Assembly (NCBI GenBank): GCA_032164295.1
Contig: JAJHTX010000011.1
Span: 744,001-808,000 of the forward strand
Source: Inonotus obliquus
Lineage: Eukaryota; Basidiomycota; Agaricomycetes; Hymenochaetales; Hymenochaetaceae
Length of the DNA: 64,000 nt
Direction: 5' to 3'
In this document: positions 50,801 to 61,145 of the stretch, in pieces
Layout of the letters: each line of letters opens with the position of its first letter
Position numbering within the stretch: the stretch's first letter is position 1
The notes under the pieces: model-generated
Database searches by the model: none
The model's input: the letters and a program-made list of their open reading frames with translations, nothing else
What the model was told of the DNA's origin: nothing
Made by a program: the position numbers and the translations under genes

Positions 50801-53800
50801 CCCTTACCGCTCCCTGGACATCGATACGTCCATTGAGCATGCGAACAAAATAGAAAGCTGCGGGCAAAACGAGCTGAACATGGTGAGTTACCAGGATCTT
50901 GGTCGTGACTTAGCATAAAAACACAGTGCGGCAAAGGATGTGGGATACTTACAACAGTGCGATTCTTCAGCAAAGGGCCCATCAGGAGCTTCTGATATAG
51001 ATGACGGGCAGTATGGCCGTCCTATCAATGAGTCCGTGGTGAGACTTAATGAGATGGGATCGCGACTCAGAACTCACTACAGCGCTCAGTGGATCATCCA
51101 AGAGTATGAACTTCGTTCTAGCGTAAACTGCCCTGTAAGCCAGTTAGCTCGAGTTTTGTGCAGCAGAGGTACACGCTTCTGACCTTGCCAAAGCCACTCG
51201 AGCTTTCTGACCTCCACTTAGTGTCACACCACGAACCCCAATCTCGGTCTCGTCACCATCTTCGAGTATGGCAAGGTCGTATTTCAATGCGCACGCATCC
51301 AACACGGAGGCATAGCGCTCAGGCTCGAATGGAGCTCCAAAAAGGATGTTTTCCTTGATTGATCTGTGCTGGAGCCAAGGAGTTTGTGCAGCGTAAGAGA
51401 TTGAGTGAGCCAACCCATCCCCATACACATGATACGAATCTTTATGCATGAGGATCTTGCCTTCAGTAAGCGTCATTTCTCCGAGTAGTGCAAGCTGAAG
51501 CAAGGTGGGCGATCAGAAGAGCATATTTATAATATATACATAAGGAATCGATCCACTTACTAGGAGAGCAGTTTTCCCGCTCCCCGTCGGGCCGGTCACC
51601 AAGCTGAGCGCCGCATCTGGGAATATGACGGAGATATCGCGCAACTCAAAGGTTCGGTCTTGCTCCGTTTCGGTACCGCCTGGCGAGATATCCGAATCGA
51701 CAAGATCTGCTACCGCGCCTTCCATAGCCTGTTCTGTCCCTGCTCTTCCTTTCGAATACTTGGCTTTCCCACTTGATTCCTCACCTCTGTTACCCTCCTT
51801 AACCGAATTCCATTTCAACGACGCATTTTCTAGTCCTAGGACCGTGATGCCATCGAATTCATGGTGCGCATCGTCCTTGATTGTTGACACCTGTGGTCCA
51901 ACCTCGTCTTCATCCAAGAACGTGGCAATGCGTTGTAACGCTACACGAGCTTGAAGAATTTCTACTATTCGTGTCCTATTTGGATAAAGGTCAATGCTTA
52001 TTTTTTTAATGTACGCTAGCCTGAGCTTACGGAATGATATTCATTGGCTTCCGGATCATAGAGAATAAAGCGATCGCGGGGAAAGCAATGCCAATAGTGA
52101 GTTCGTGTCCGCGAACAACATACGTCGAGAACGATAGAAGGCTGACAAGAATGGGCGCGGTCGACCAGACTGCACTCATCATGACCTTATTGAACCGTCC
52201 TGGCCAGCTTTCTCAGTGGCTATCTTAGGCTGCAACACAATAGGCAAATAGCTCACCCCTGACCAACCATTCTAGTTCTCTTGCACGAGACTCCTCTACC
52301 CTGTTGATCCATCGATCCTCCCAACCGAAGAACTTAACAAACTTAAGTGCTTCGAGGAGCTCGTTGACGATACTCGTTCTCTTGTCACGCGCCGCCAAAA
52401 GCCCTTTCTGTATGTGAATGGCTTTGCGGGCGAAATACTTGTTGATGGGCCAGAAGAGAAATATGACTGCAATTCCTGCAAAGGCGGAAATACCGAGAAG
52501 CTGATAAAGATAGATGCATCCGATGACGATTTCAAAAGGTGCCCCAGTTAAAGTGTACAAAGTGCTTATCATCTGCGGATGATAAGAGTTAACATGTTGG
52601 TCTTGCGCTGATGTTAATGGAGACCAATACGCACCATTGCAATACGGCCGGCGTCTCCGGCCATTAAATTTACTATTTTACCTATGTCAGCTCCAGCTTT
52701 CAGTTTCTCGCCTTTGTCATACTTCTTCGTCCTTTCATTATTCTCGTCGCTCGTCTGCTTATCCACGATCCCAGAAAAATCCTTCCTCTTGAGCGCCTTG
52801 TCGTAAATCGCGGACATAAGCTGCGAGCGAATGCGAGCGCTCGCTCGGCGACCGTGCCATGCTTGCTGCACGTTGGCCTGTGTTTTGAGCACTTGGGAAA
52901 TGAACAAAAGGGCTGCAAAGAGGTATGCGCGTGGGATGGCGGACGTCAGTCCACTATCAATGGCGTCGATGATGAGCTTAAGGAACAACGGTCCGAGATA
53001 GTCGAAGACGACCGACGCGACCGTACCAATGAAATCTTGTCTAAGAAGTATCTTTTAGTCAAATACCACCTGTCGGTCGGCGAAACTGCACGTACATGAG
53101 ATCCTTCGAGTTCGCTTCCCAGAGCTTCCATAGCAAACTTCTTTTCTGACCAAGTGTCAAGAACTTGCGAAACATCGGCCTTGCTTGCATCATGATATTA
53201 AGGTCCCATACATCGTCCTCCTTCAGAGTCTCATTCGATCCCTTTGTGATGAGCGGGCTGATCCAGCTCACAGTCACCCGGCCCCAGAGAGTCGTACCGC
53301 CTTCGGGAGAAAAGAGTATTCCGCTGGGGGCGCTTTCAACAGGTCCACCAAGGGGTCGACTAAGGATGAGGACAAAGAGGCCGAAGCATATGACGGTATT
53401 TATGCTCAAACCAGCCAGGACGAGGGGTGGAGGCAATACATCCCCATAGACTTTATGGTCGAATGTGACACCTCCAAGCATGAGGAAAGCACCAGCGAGA
53501 TGAAATGCGTAAATAGCAAAAAGATCATATGGAGGCCCAACAGTTGGCTTGAGTGCAGGTGTGAGGGTCGCATAAAGCCAAGTTAACGCGAAAACAACTG
53601 CGAGGGAGGCTCCACGAGCATCTCTATATCGGACACCATGGTATACTCCTACTGAAATCCACGAACCAGCCTCTATCAGACCGCTGGCTATGAGGACGAA
53701 TTTAAAACGAAGCAGTGGTCGGCTCCTGGATGGATCATTAGAAATGGTGCTCTTGGGTCTGTTATCATCATAGTCAAGCGCTTCGGCTTCAATAAGGGAA

Positions 53801-53961
53801 GGAAAGTCCTTGAATAGAGAAGAGATTCTGGGAAAGAGGCGCGTTGTGGCGAGGCAGAAGAGGAAGAATAGAACAAGGATGAAGGGGGCAAGTCCGGACC
53901 ACGATGCCCGCACGCAGGCATCCTGGAATTCAAACAGACTCGACGAAGGGCAGAAGAACAT
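47876..53961 (-). CDS. Full-length ABCC (MRP-type) ABC transporter with N-terminal TMD0
   Basis: A gene with many introns, from 53961 to 47876. The first exon encodes five hydrophobic segments typical of TMD0 (for example APFILVLFFLFCLATTR and AGLSINTVICFGLFVLIL), then the linker LWGRVTVSWISPLITKGSN with the usual MRP lasso-type sequence. TMD1 lies at about 53060-51960. NBD1 (about 51900-51070) has Walker A TGPTGSGKTA, signature LSGGQKARVALARA and Walker B FILLDDPLSAVD, the aspartate-for-glutamate form common in the weak site of ABCC proteins. TMD2 lies at about 50580-49000. NBD2 has GRTGSGKST, a variant signature FSAGQRQ, and VILDEATSSID, and ends with VAHRLDTI at about 48070. Family members move glutathione or other organic-anion conjugates across vacuolar or plasma membranes. 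An insert of about 70 residues lies inside NBD2 between its Q-loop and signature. No stop codons were found in the exons read. Confidence 0.93.
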
Positions 53962-54433
53962 TTGATCGAAGGGAGAGTCCAGCCGAGAGTACTTACTATT
54001 GCCTATGAAGATACTGTAGTATTGAGACGATGGGATGGGCTAGAGGATATAGCCACATATTGCGCAGTCTAGTCTGTGGCGTGTGGCCAATAATATATAT
54101 GAGAAGCAACTTCATCCAACCGGGATTAAGCCATCTTCGTTATCTTGCTTCTCTCCCGGTTGACATTATCCTTTTGCCAGAGGACGTCGGGAAGGCGGGG
54201 GGAAAGAGTGAAGGACTAAAAAAAGTGAAGAACCAACACATCAACATATGAGGATATTCGGATCTTTCCGAAGGTTAATTTCTAATTTTGTTCCGATCCT
54301 TCACGTGATTTGACGATTGTACCGAACGGCTCCGAGAACGAGCTTTCCAACAGGCCGTACCCGTTGTGAAGTGAAGGGTGTCGAAACCCATCCACTTGCA
54401 GTTTTAGATCCCCTGCGTCACTTTAGGAAGCCC
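53962..54433. promoter_or_regulatory. Divergent promoter region of ABCC transporter and 6PF2K genes
   Basis: About 470 bases between two divergent starts. Contains an AATAATATATATGAG AT-rich element near 54085. A frame open upstream of the kinase start (54317-54433) lacks an ATG and is treated as 5' UTR. Confidence 0.5.
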
Positions 54434-57052
54434 ATGGCCGCACCTTTATACACAACAGACTCTGGACTCCTGTTCCATGCGGGAAAGATTCTCGTTCTTA
54501 CCGTCGGTCTTCCAGCTCGAGGCAAGACACATATCTCGCGGGCGCTTGAACGTTATCTGCGTTGGCTTGGAGTTCGGACGCTCGTAGTTTCTCTAGGGGA
54601 CTATCGCAGAAAGGCTCTCGGTAGCGCTCAGCAGATCCCGAAGGATTACTTCACGTTAGGTGCGCATATATCTCCGCGGATCCGTCTTTTGACTACCTCT
54701 CAGTTCTGACAAACGTAAGAAGGTGAGAAGAGTGACGAGACGAAGAAGTTAAGAGCTTCGGTATCGGAAGGATGCGAACAGCAAATATGGCGTTTCTTTG
54801 AAGAGCAGAATGGCCAGGTCGTGATCTACGACGCGAACAATGGCACACGAGCGGGACGTCATGCGATCGCGGAAAAGTTTGATAAGAAAGGAATTCATGT
54901 TATTTTCTTAGGTATGAGTCGTGATCAATTATAAAGAGCAGTCGTTTACTTTGGGTTTACTTGTGGCGGACAGAGAGTATCTGTACAAACAAGGAACTAA
55001 TCGAAGCAAATATTCGAAGCGTCAAGATATCTTCTCCTGATGTATACCCTCGTTATACAGAATGCTAACATGCGATTGGACTGAAACGCTGGTTTTCTTT
55101 TAGTATAGAGGCTGGGATCCTGAGCGCGCCGTTGAAGATTACTTTGGTCGAATTCGTGACCACGAAAAGTATTACGAGCCCGTGACCGAGACCAGCTGGC
55201 CATTTATTCGTATATTTAATGTATGGTCCACTTTATGTTCCGTGGGATCCTAACAAATGGCTGAACTCTCAACGCAGGTGGGCGATAAGATCGAAGTGAA
55301 TGTAAGGAGCGAATTTATTGTGAGCCTAAATCAGGATTGTTAACTGCCTCTTTTATGTAGGAGATCAAAGGCTATCTACAAGTGAGAACGCGGTTAATTC
55401 ATCAGGGGGGTAATCATTAATTCGTACTACTTGCAGTCGCGTATTATCTTCTTCCTAATGAACATCCACAACAAGTTCCGTACAATTTATTTCGCTCGAG
55501 TACGTCTTCGTTCTTTAACGCATCGATCACCTTGCTAACTTCTGTACAGTCGGGCCAGTCTCTCATCGAGCACTCGTACAAGGCCGATTCAGACCTTTCA
55601 CCCGCAGGGTGGGAGTATGCGCACCGCCTAAAAGATTTCGTGCTTGAACGTCGCGCAAAAGCCCTGGAGGCTCGTGGGTTCAACGCAGCAGAGAGGAAAC
55701 TTGTCGTAAGTACCAGTCTCACGTCCTGATCTGTCTCGCCTTACTTTTCAACCTTGCCGTAGATCTGGACCTCCGCGCGGCGGCGTGCGCACCATACGGC
55801 ATGGCCGTTCGTTACGCACGCTGCAACTTACGGACCATCCGCCGCTCCAACGCCCAACCTTATGCACTCCAATCCCGCATCTCGCCTTGCAACGCCACTG
55901 CTCAACGCAGTAACTAATGCGGCTCTTGCAGCACATCAACCTCCGCCATTGAACTTGCCTGAAGCAGAAGCAATCGACAAGGCCCTGCAAAGGAAGCTGG
56001 GTAAAGATGGAGCGGGAGGATCACCACAGCATAAGACGTTGGGACTTCCATCTGTATCGCCCAACCTTCTTGCCGCTCCGGCCCCAGCGGATGGGCCTAA
56101 CCCATCCTCGCAGAAAAGACTTTTCTCTTCTGTGAAGGTCGTCGAAAAGCAACAGATGAGCGAAATTAATCCCGGTGTTTGGGACGGCCTGTCCCCTGAG
56201 CGTGCACAGGCGCTCTATCCTGAAGAATGGGCTCGTTTCTTACGCGATCCCTACGCTTTCCGTGCACCACGCGCCGAAAGTTACCACGATCTCTGCGGTG
56301 AGTTAACAACCCTTCTCCCCAAAACCAGAACCCCCAACTAACCTCCCTCACTCAACCCAGTCCGCCTCGAACCAATCCTCATTGAACTAGAACGCGAACA
56401 AGAAGACTTACTCATCATCGGACACGCTTCCGTCATCCGCTGTCTCTTAGCCTATCTGATCGGTCTTCCCGCTTCGGAAATCCCAGCAATCGAAGTGGCG
56501 AGAGGTGACTTGTTAGAGGTACGACCTGCAAGTTATGGTGTGCACAGCCAGGCATACCATTTCTGGGATGGACCCGGTCGACGCGGGAGTAACAGTGGCG
56601 GAGGTTCGGGCTCAGCTAAGGGACTAGGTCTCGGTCTTGAACCAAGCAGGGGTAAGTCAAAATCCCGAGCAGGCAGTGTCGACCCTGGAGCAAAGGAGAA
56701 AGAAAGAACCAAGCAGAGCGTTGCAAACTCAAAAGCGGGTACAGAATGGTGGGCGGCTAGCGAAGCGGCTAAAGCCACCAAGGACACCGATCAAGCTAGC
56801 ACGTCGCCAAGTCAAAGCATAGAAGGTGCTGGCGGTTTTGGCGGTGCTTTCGGCGTAGCTATCGCAAGTGACGGCGAAAGTGAAGGTGGCGGTCGAGACG
56901 GAGCAGCAGCGGGAGCCGTCGATAATACTCAAGAAGTCACCGAAGATGAAGGCTCCGAATCCGACGGATCCGCGAATTTCTACGAGAACGTTGCGGAGGA
57001 TACGAGAGGGAAACGGAAAATTGATGTGGAGGAATATCTCGCGAGTCTCTAA
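54434..57052 (+). CDS. PFK26: 6-phosphofructo-2-kinase with inactivated fructose-2,6-bisphosphatase site (Pfk26 type)
   Basis: Makes fructose 2,6-bisphosphate, the activator of glycolysis, in the cytosol. The start at 54434 has a good context (CCCATGG). Exon 1 ends at 54659, exon 2 is 54723-54911, exon 3 begins at 54974, and further short exons follow. Kinase domain: P-loop GLPARGKTHIS, VSLGDYRRK, VIYDANNGTRAGR, FLESICTNKELIEANI and YRGWDPERAVEDYFGRI. The phosphatase domain follows: IYFARSGQS where the family has R-H-G-E-S, so the catalytic phospho-histidine is serine. The second histidine (LIIGHASV) and the EINPGVWDG loop remain. An insert of about 120 residues sits between WTSARRRAHHTA and the EINPGVWDG loop, and a Gly/Ser-rich, acidic tail of about 170 residues ends the protein. 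The same His-to-Ser loss is known in yeast Pfk26, where only kinase activity remains. Confidence 0.93.
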
Positions 57053-57608
57053 TCGTTTTCGCCCACCCGCTCGCGGCTTCCGTACTTACTCTAACAAATT
57101 AGTGAGTTGAGTTGAGGTGGGGCCGGTAACCTACAATAACCCAGCATTTAAACCCGGTTGATCGATCGAAATGCCTCAAGGGCGTGACCCACAACTTTAT
57201 AACTAACAAACAAATTACTGTACTGACGATCAAAAACCAAGCAACTACTGTACCCGACCCGAGCTGTAGTCTAGATAGAATGGCAATCTTCGCTTGTATC
57301 GCATTTGATTTGATTTGAATAATGAACAATAACTCGCAGAACGATCCATATACAACCGCTTGGTCCTCAAGGACTTCGTGCATAGTACGATGGAATGCTC
57401 TATTCGAGTCATCGACTCGCATCATTCCCCTTCAAGTTCCCTCTTCCGGATAAACCTACCTAGAAACAAAAGCGCTAATTACACACCCCGCGGACCAACA
57501 TACACAATCATATGCATGCTTCTATCTATATCACAATCACAATTACATGAGAGAGAGAGATCAAAACAAATATTACAGCAATTTATAGCAATCGATATCA
57601 TGGTATAT
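57053..57608. other. 3' flank of 6PF2K gene
   Basis: No gene. A GAGAGAGAGA run lies near 57550. Leads into the MITE. Confidence 0.4.
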
Positions 57609-57610
57609 TA

Positions 57611-57865
57611 CAGGTGGGTACCAAAAATGACCGAAGCGAGCGCTTATTGATGATCGATGATCGACGTAAGGTCGAATTCTCCATGTTGGACATAGTCAAG
57701 ACCAGGTCGAATTGCACCAGCAGTCTGATTCCTCTCGAGGGAGCTCACAGACTTTCCGTGCATGACGAACAACCTTTGTATCACAATGCACAACGAAGGA
57801 AGGTTTGGCCACACGTCGATCATTACATAATGACTCGTTTCGTGGTCAATTTTGGTACCCACCTG
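57611..57865 (+). mobile_element. Intact 255-bp MITE with 22-base TIRs and TA target duplication (Tc1/mariner-like)
   Basis: Left end CAGGTGGGTACCAAAAATGACC and right end GGTCAATTTTGGTACCCACCTG are reverse complements with one mismatch. TA precedes (57609-57610) and follows (57866-57867). No coding capacity. The ends and TA duplication fit the Tc1/mariner superfamily; the transposase source is not in the window. A decayed copy lies at 8167-8390. Confidence 0.93.
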
Positions 57866-57867
57866 TA

Positions 57868-59209
57868 CAAGGAGGATACTGAGTCGAGAAAAAGTATCTG
57901 GATCCCGGATCCGTGACCGTGAACCGCGAATCCACCGCAAAATAATTACAGGCTGGACTCAATCCAAGTCACAAGGGTCCCGGGAACACATGGTCACAAA
58001 CCTTGTATATAGCCTTAGCATAAGTTGCGCATACCGTATACCGTAAAAAACTCACTCACCAATGTATGTATGTGTACTACATCCCCCGAGTACCCCCTAG
58101 TCACACTAGTACTTACACTATTAGTCTAATACTCACACACAAATAATAAACTAGTTACGCGCAAACCCTCGATTCTTTCCTCATCTCCAACTCGACTCGA
58201 CTCGACTCGAATGCGCTTCAGTCTCCAAGTCAGTTTCAGTACTAGTCTTCCAATTTCCGGGCCTTCCCACCACCCATCCATCCACCCGTACACCCATACA
58301 CGGAGAAGCCTGGGCCACTGGTGGGTAGGTATGGACATGGTAATGATAACAATCCAGACAACCCAAATCTAGTTATAGTGGTCTCCAAGACTCCAAGTTC
58401 GGGTCCACACCGAATCACCGATACCACGAAAATTCCGGAGTCCCCTCACTCGTCTCACTCTCGCTTCTCACAGTCGCATCCAAACCAGTATTTTGGCGTT
58501 AATCCTCCCTCCTCTCTTCCCTCCTCTCTTCCCTACTTCCCTCTCTGCAAATACCCTTCGACCCCCTTTGAATCCCTCCGCATCACTAATACTTCCTTAT
58601 CCTAATTAGAATTCCCAAATTCCAAGTCTCAAATTCCGAGACCGGGACCGAGACCGCTACCCCCCTTTTCTAATTCGCCCCCTAAAGCCTGAATCTAAAC
58701 GTTATTTCTGTAAATAGGGTCCGACTCCGACTCTCAGACTAGTGACTGGTGACTGGTGACGTACAACATTCGTCGACTCTAGACTGGGCAGTTCGGCATT
58801 GGACAAAATCCAGATCAGGGATCGTATGTCTTGCGCCTTGCGACGGTGAGTGTGAGTGTGTGAGTACGTATAGCCCGGGGTGGGGCGGAGGTGGGACTCT
58901 ATCGCTCTATCACCCTATCACGGTCAACAAAGCTTATTTGTCAGTTCAGATTGATCTCCATGTGCCGCGGCGGGGCTGCGGAGCTTGAGAGGAAAGACCA
59001 ACTGACTAGTGCTGACTGATTGACTGATACAGTACTAGCACCATGGCCGTCTAATGATAGCATCTTTAGACCTGTGACGAGTGGTAAACACGGAATTCCG
59101 AATCAGGTGGAATCAGAGAAGTAGTAGTATCGGGGCTGATTCCGGTCATTCTCCAAACTAGAAAAGTACGCAAGGTATTTCAGCAATAAAATTAGCGTGG
59201 CTGACATAA
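57868..59209. other. Gene-poor spacer
   Basis: Short open frames have no domain. There is a CGACTCGACTCGACTCGA microrepeat near 58190-58208, CCTCCCTCCTCTCTTCCC-type runs near 58505-58535, and AACCGAGACCG-like words near 58640. Confidence 0.4.
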
Positions 59210-60165
59210 TATTTCACTTACTCCAGAAACGCACTGGAGACCAGCACATTATCACAGATACACACATCACATTATCACATACATAACCTTCACCAATCCG
59301 AGGGAATACAGTACCAACTGCGCCGCAGCCACCGATGAATATGCGCCTACGCGCCACGTAGCTATTAGACAGCTCAGAGACGGCACTAACAACCTCATCA
59401 CTCTGCACACTCATCACTGATAGGAAATCAAATTCAGCCGTGTATAATACCAAAGCGGTTAAATGCATAGGTCACCTGCAAGGAAGCTTTTGACATTCGA
59501 CTTTGATATTCAGGATGATGATGGGATCTTCCTTCGGACTTCCTTCATCCTCTCCTATATCCTGATTGGATAGCGGAAGAGGATCGTCGGTTTAGCGATT
59601 TGGTGGTACGTGAATAGAATAGGAATAGGAATATTTCGGTAATAGGAGAGAGCGACAATGTTTAAAAATAAAAATAAATTGATGTAATTTCCATGATGAT
59701 GAGATAAATATGCCTACATACCTTCGAACAATCCTCGCGGCCATGGTCGGAAGTATGGCGGTTGAGTAGGGTATCCACGACGCTATTTAGCCACCCAATA
59801 GTTACCAGCTTATATGCACGAGGACTCACCTGGAGAATTTTCTCCAGAATTTTCTCCGATTTACTATAAAAGCCAGAAACGAGCCGCGACATTGCAGTTT
59901 TCTCTTTACTTGACCCGTTGGCAGTAGACGATGTCGACACGAACCTAGCTTGAAAATGCTACGGATCCTATAAACAGCCTTCTGATACATTAGAGATTCC
60001 GAGTCATGCGATGAATAGAGTGGAGAGCTCAGTACCCAGTCGGTAAACATCGAAACGAATAGCGTGTATATACATATGCACCATTAAAGAACGCAGCGGT
60101 ATCAACCCCGAAATAGTATAAAGGCGCTGCATCCAATTTACGCGTACGCTCTATATGCAAGTCAG
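59210..60165 (-). repeat. Tandem duplication, unit 1, with a small possible gene
   Basis: About 0.95 kb, repeated at about 60190-61145 with a period near 980 bases and moderate identity, including the far upstream part (AAGGCGCTGCAYCCAATTTACGCG). On the minus strand a possible small gene begins near 59940 with STSSTANGSSKEKTAMSRL and FYSKSEKILEKILQ, then a good donor CTCCAG|GTGAGT. An exon with PPYFRPWP and a donor GAAG|GTATGT follows. A later acceptor TTGCAG|GTGACC joins to a stop within a few codons. The product would be under 80 residues. Another minus-strand frame, 59214-59468, has no domain. No family recognised. Confidence 0.5.
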
Positions 60166-60189
60166 TATTAGCGGATTAGACGCTGTAGT

Positions 60190-61145
60190 GCATTTTGGAG
60201 TCAGAGCTAGAGGCAGAGGTGATCGTGAAGAATCCAGCACGTTTGTCACAGATTCGCGCATACCATTAACCAGATAACGATAATGCAGTATCAGCTGCGC
60301 CGCAGCTACCAACAAACACACAGGCACGCGCCACGTAGCTACCGGACGACTCATAATTCATAGCCTCACCAGCAACGTCATCACTCACTGGCGACCTCCT
60401 CAGAGTCTCCACACGAGTGACTGATTGACTGATAGGAAAACCAGGATCAGTCGTACCAAAGCGGTCAGGAACAGGTATATGGGTCACCTGTAAATGATAG
60501 ATAGGATCTCCATTTATCCTCTCCTGGGAGACTGCTTTTGGGTAAGGAGGATGATCGTCGGTTAGTAATTTGGTGCTACGTGAATAGGAATAGGGATAGG
60601 GATGGGAATGGGAATGGGAATGGGGGTGGGAATAGGGAGCACTAGTGAAACGTTAATAACATTGATAAATGATTAAGTAAACGGATAAAATTAATGATTT
60701 CCGTCGTAAGATGTCTACCTTCGTGTCTGACGAGCAGCCATCGCGATACCGTTGGAAGTATGGCGGTTAAGTAGAGCATATATGACACTAATTAGCCACC
60801 CAAGAGTTGTTAGCATATATGCGCCAGGACTCATCTGGAGAATTTTTTCGAGAAATTTACCGGATTTTTCTAGAGCAGTCAGAAATGAGCATTGCAAGAT
60901 TTCTGTTCACCTCACCTGTTGGTGATGAATGATGTCGACTCGAGCTGAGCTCGAGAGCGGCACAGCGACTGTAGAGAGTTGTCTGATTCATGCGAGGAAT
61001 AGCGCGGAGAGCTCAGTACCCAGTCGGCACACCTGTTGCAACGATCGAAACGCATATATGCGCAGTTAAATACGTAGTAGCAACATAGCCGCAACAGAGC
61101 GAAGGCGCTGCACCCAATTTACGCGCACGCTCTCTCCGCACCCGC
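60190..61145 (-). repeat. Tandem duplication, unit 2 (coding part apparently broken)
   Basis: Second copy of the unit at 59210-60165. The part that corresponds to STSSTANG and the SEKILEKILQ exon shows several stops and shifts, and the second exon has an in-frame TAA before PPYF. If unit 1 is a gene, this copy is likely dead. A GGGATGGGAATGGGAATGGG simple repeat near 60598-60640 is present only in this unit. Confidence 0.5.
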
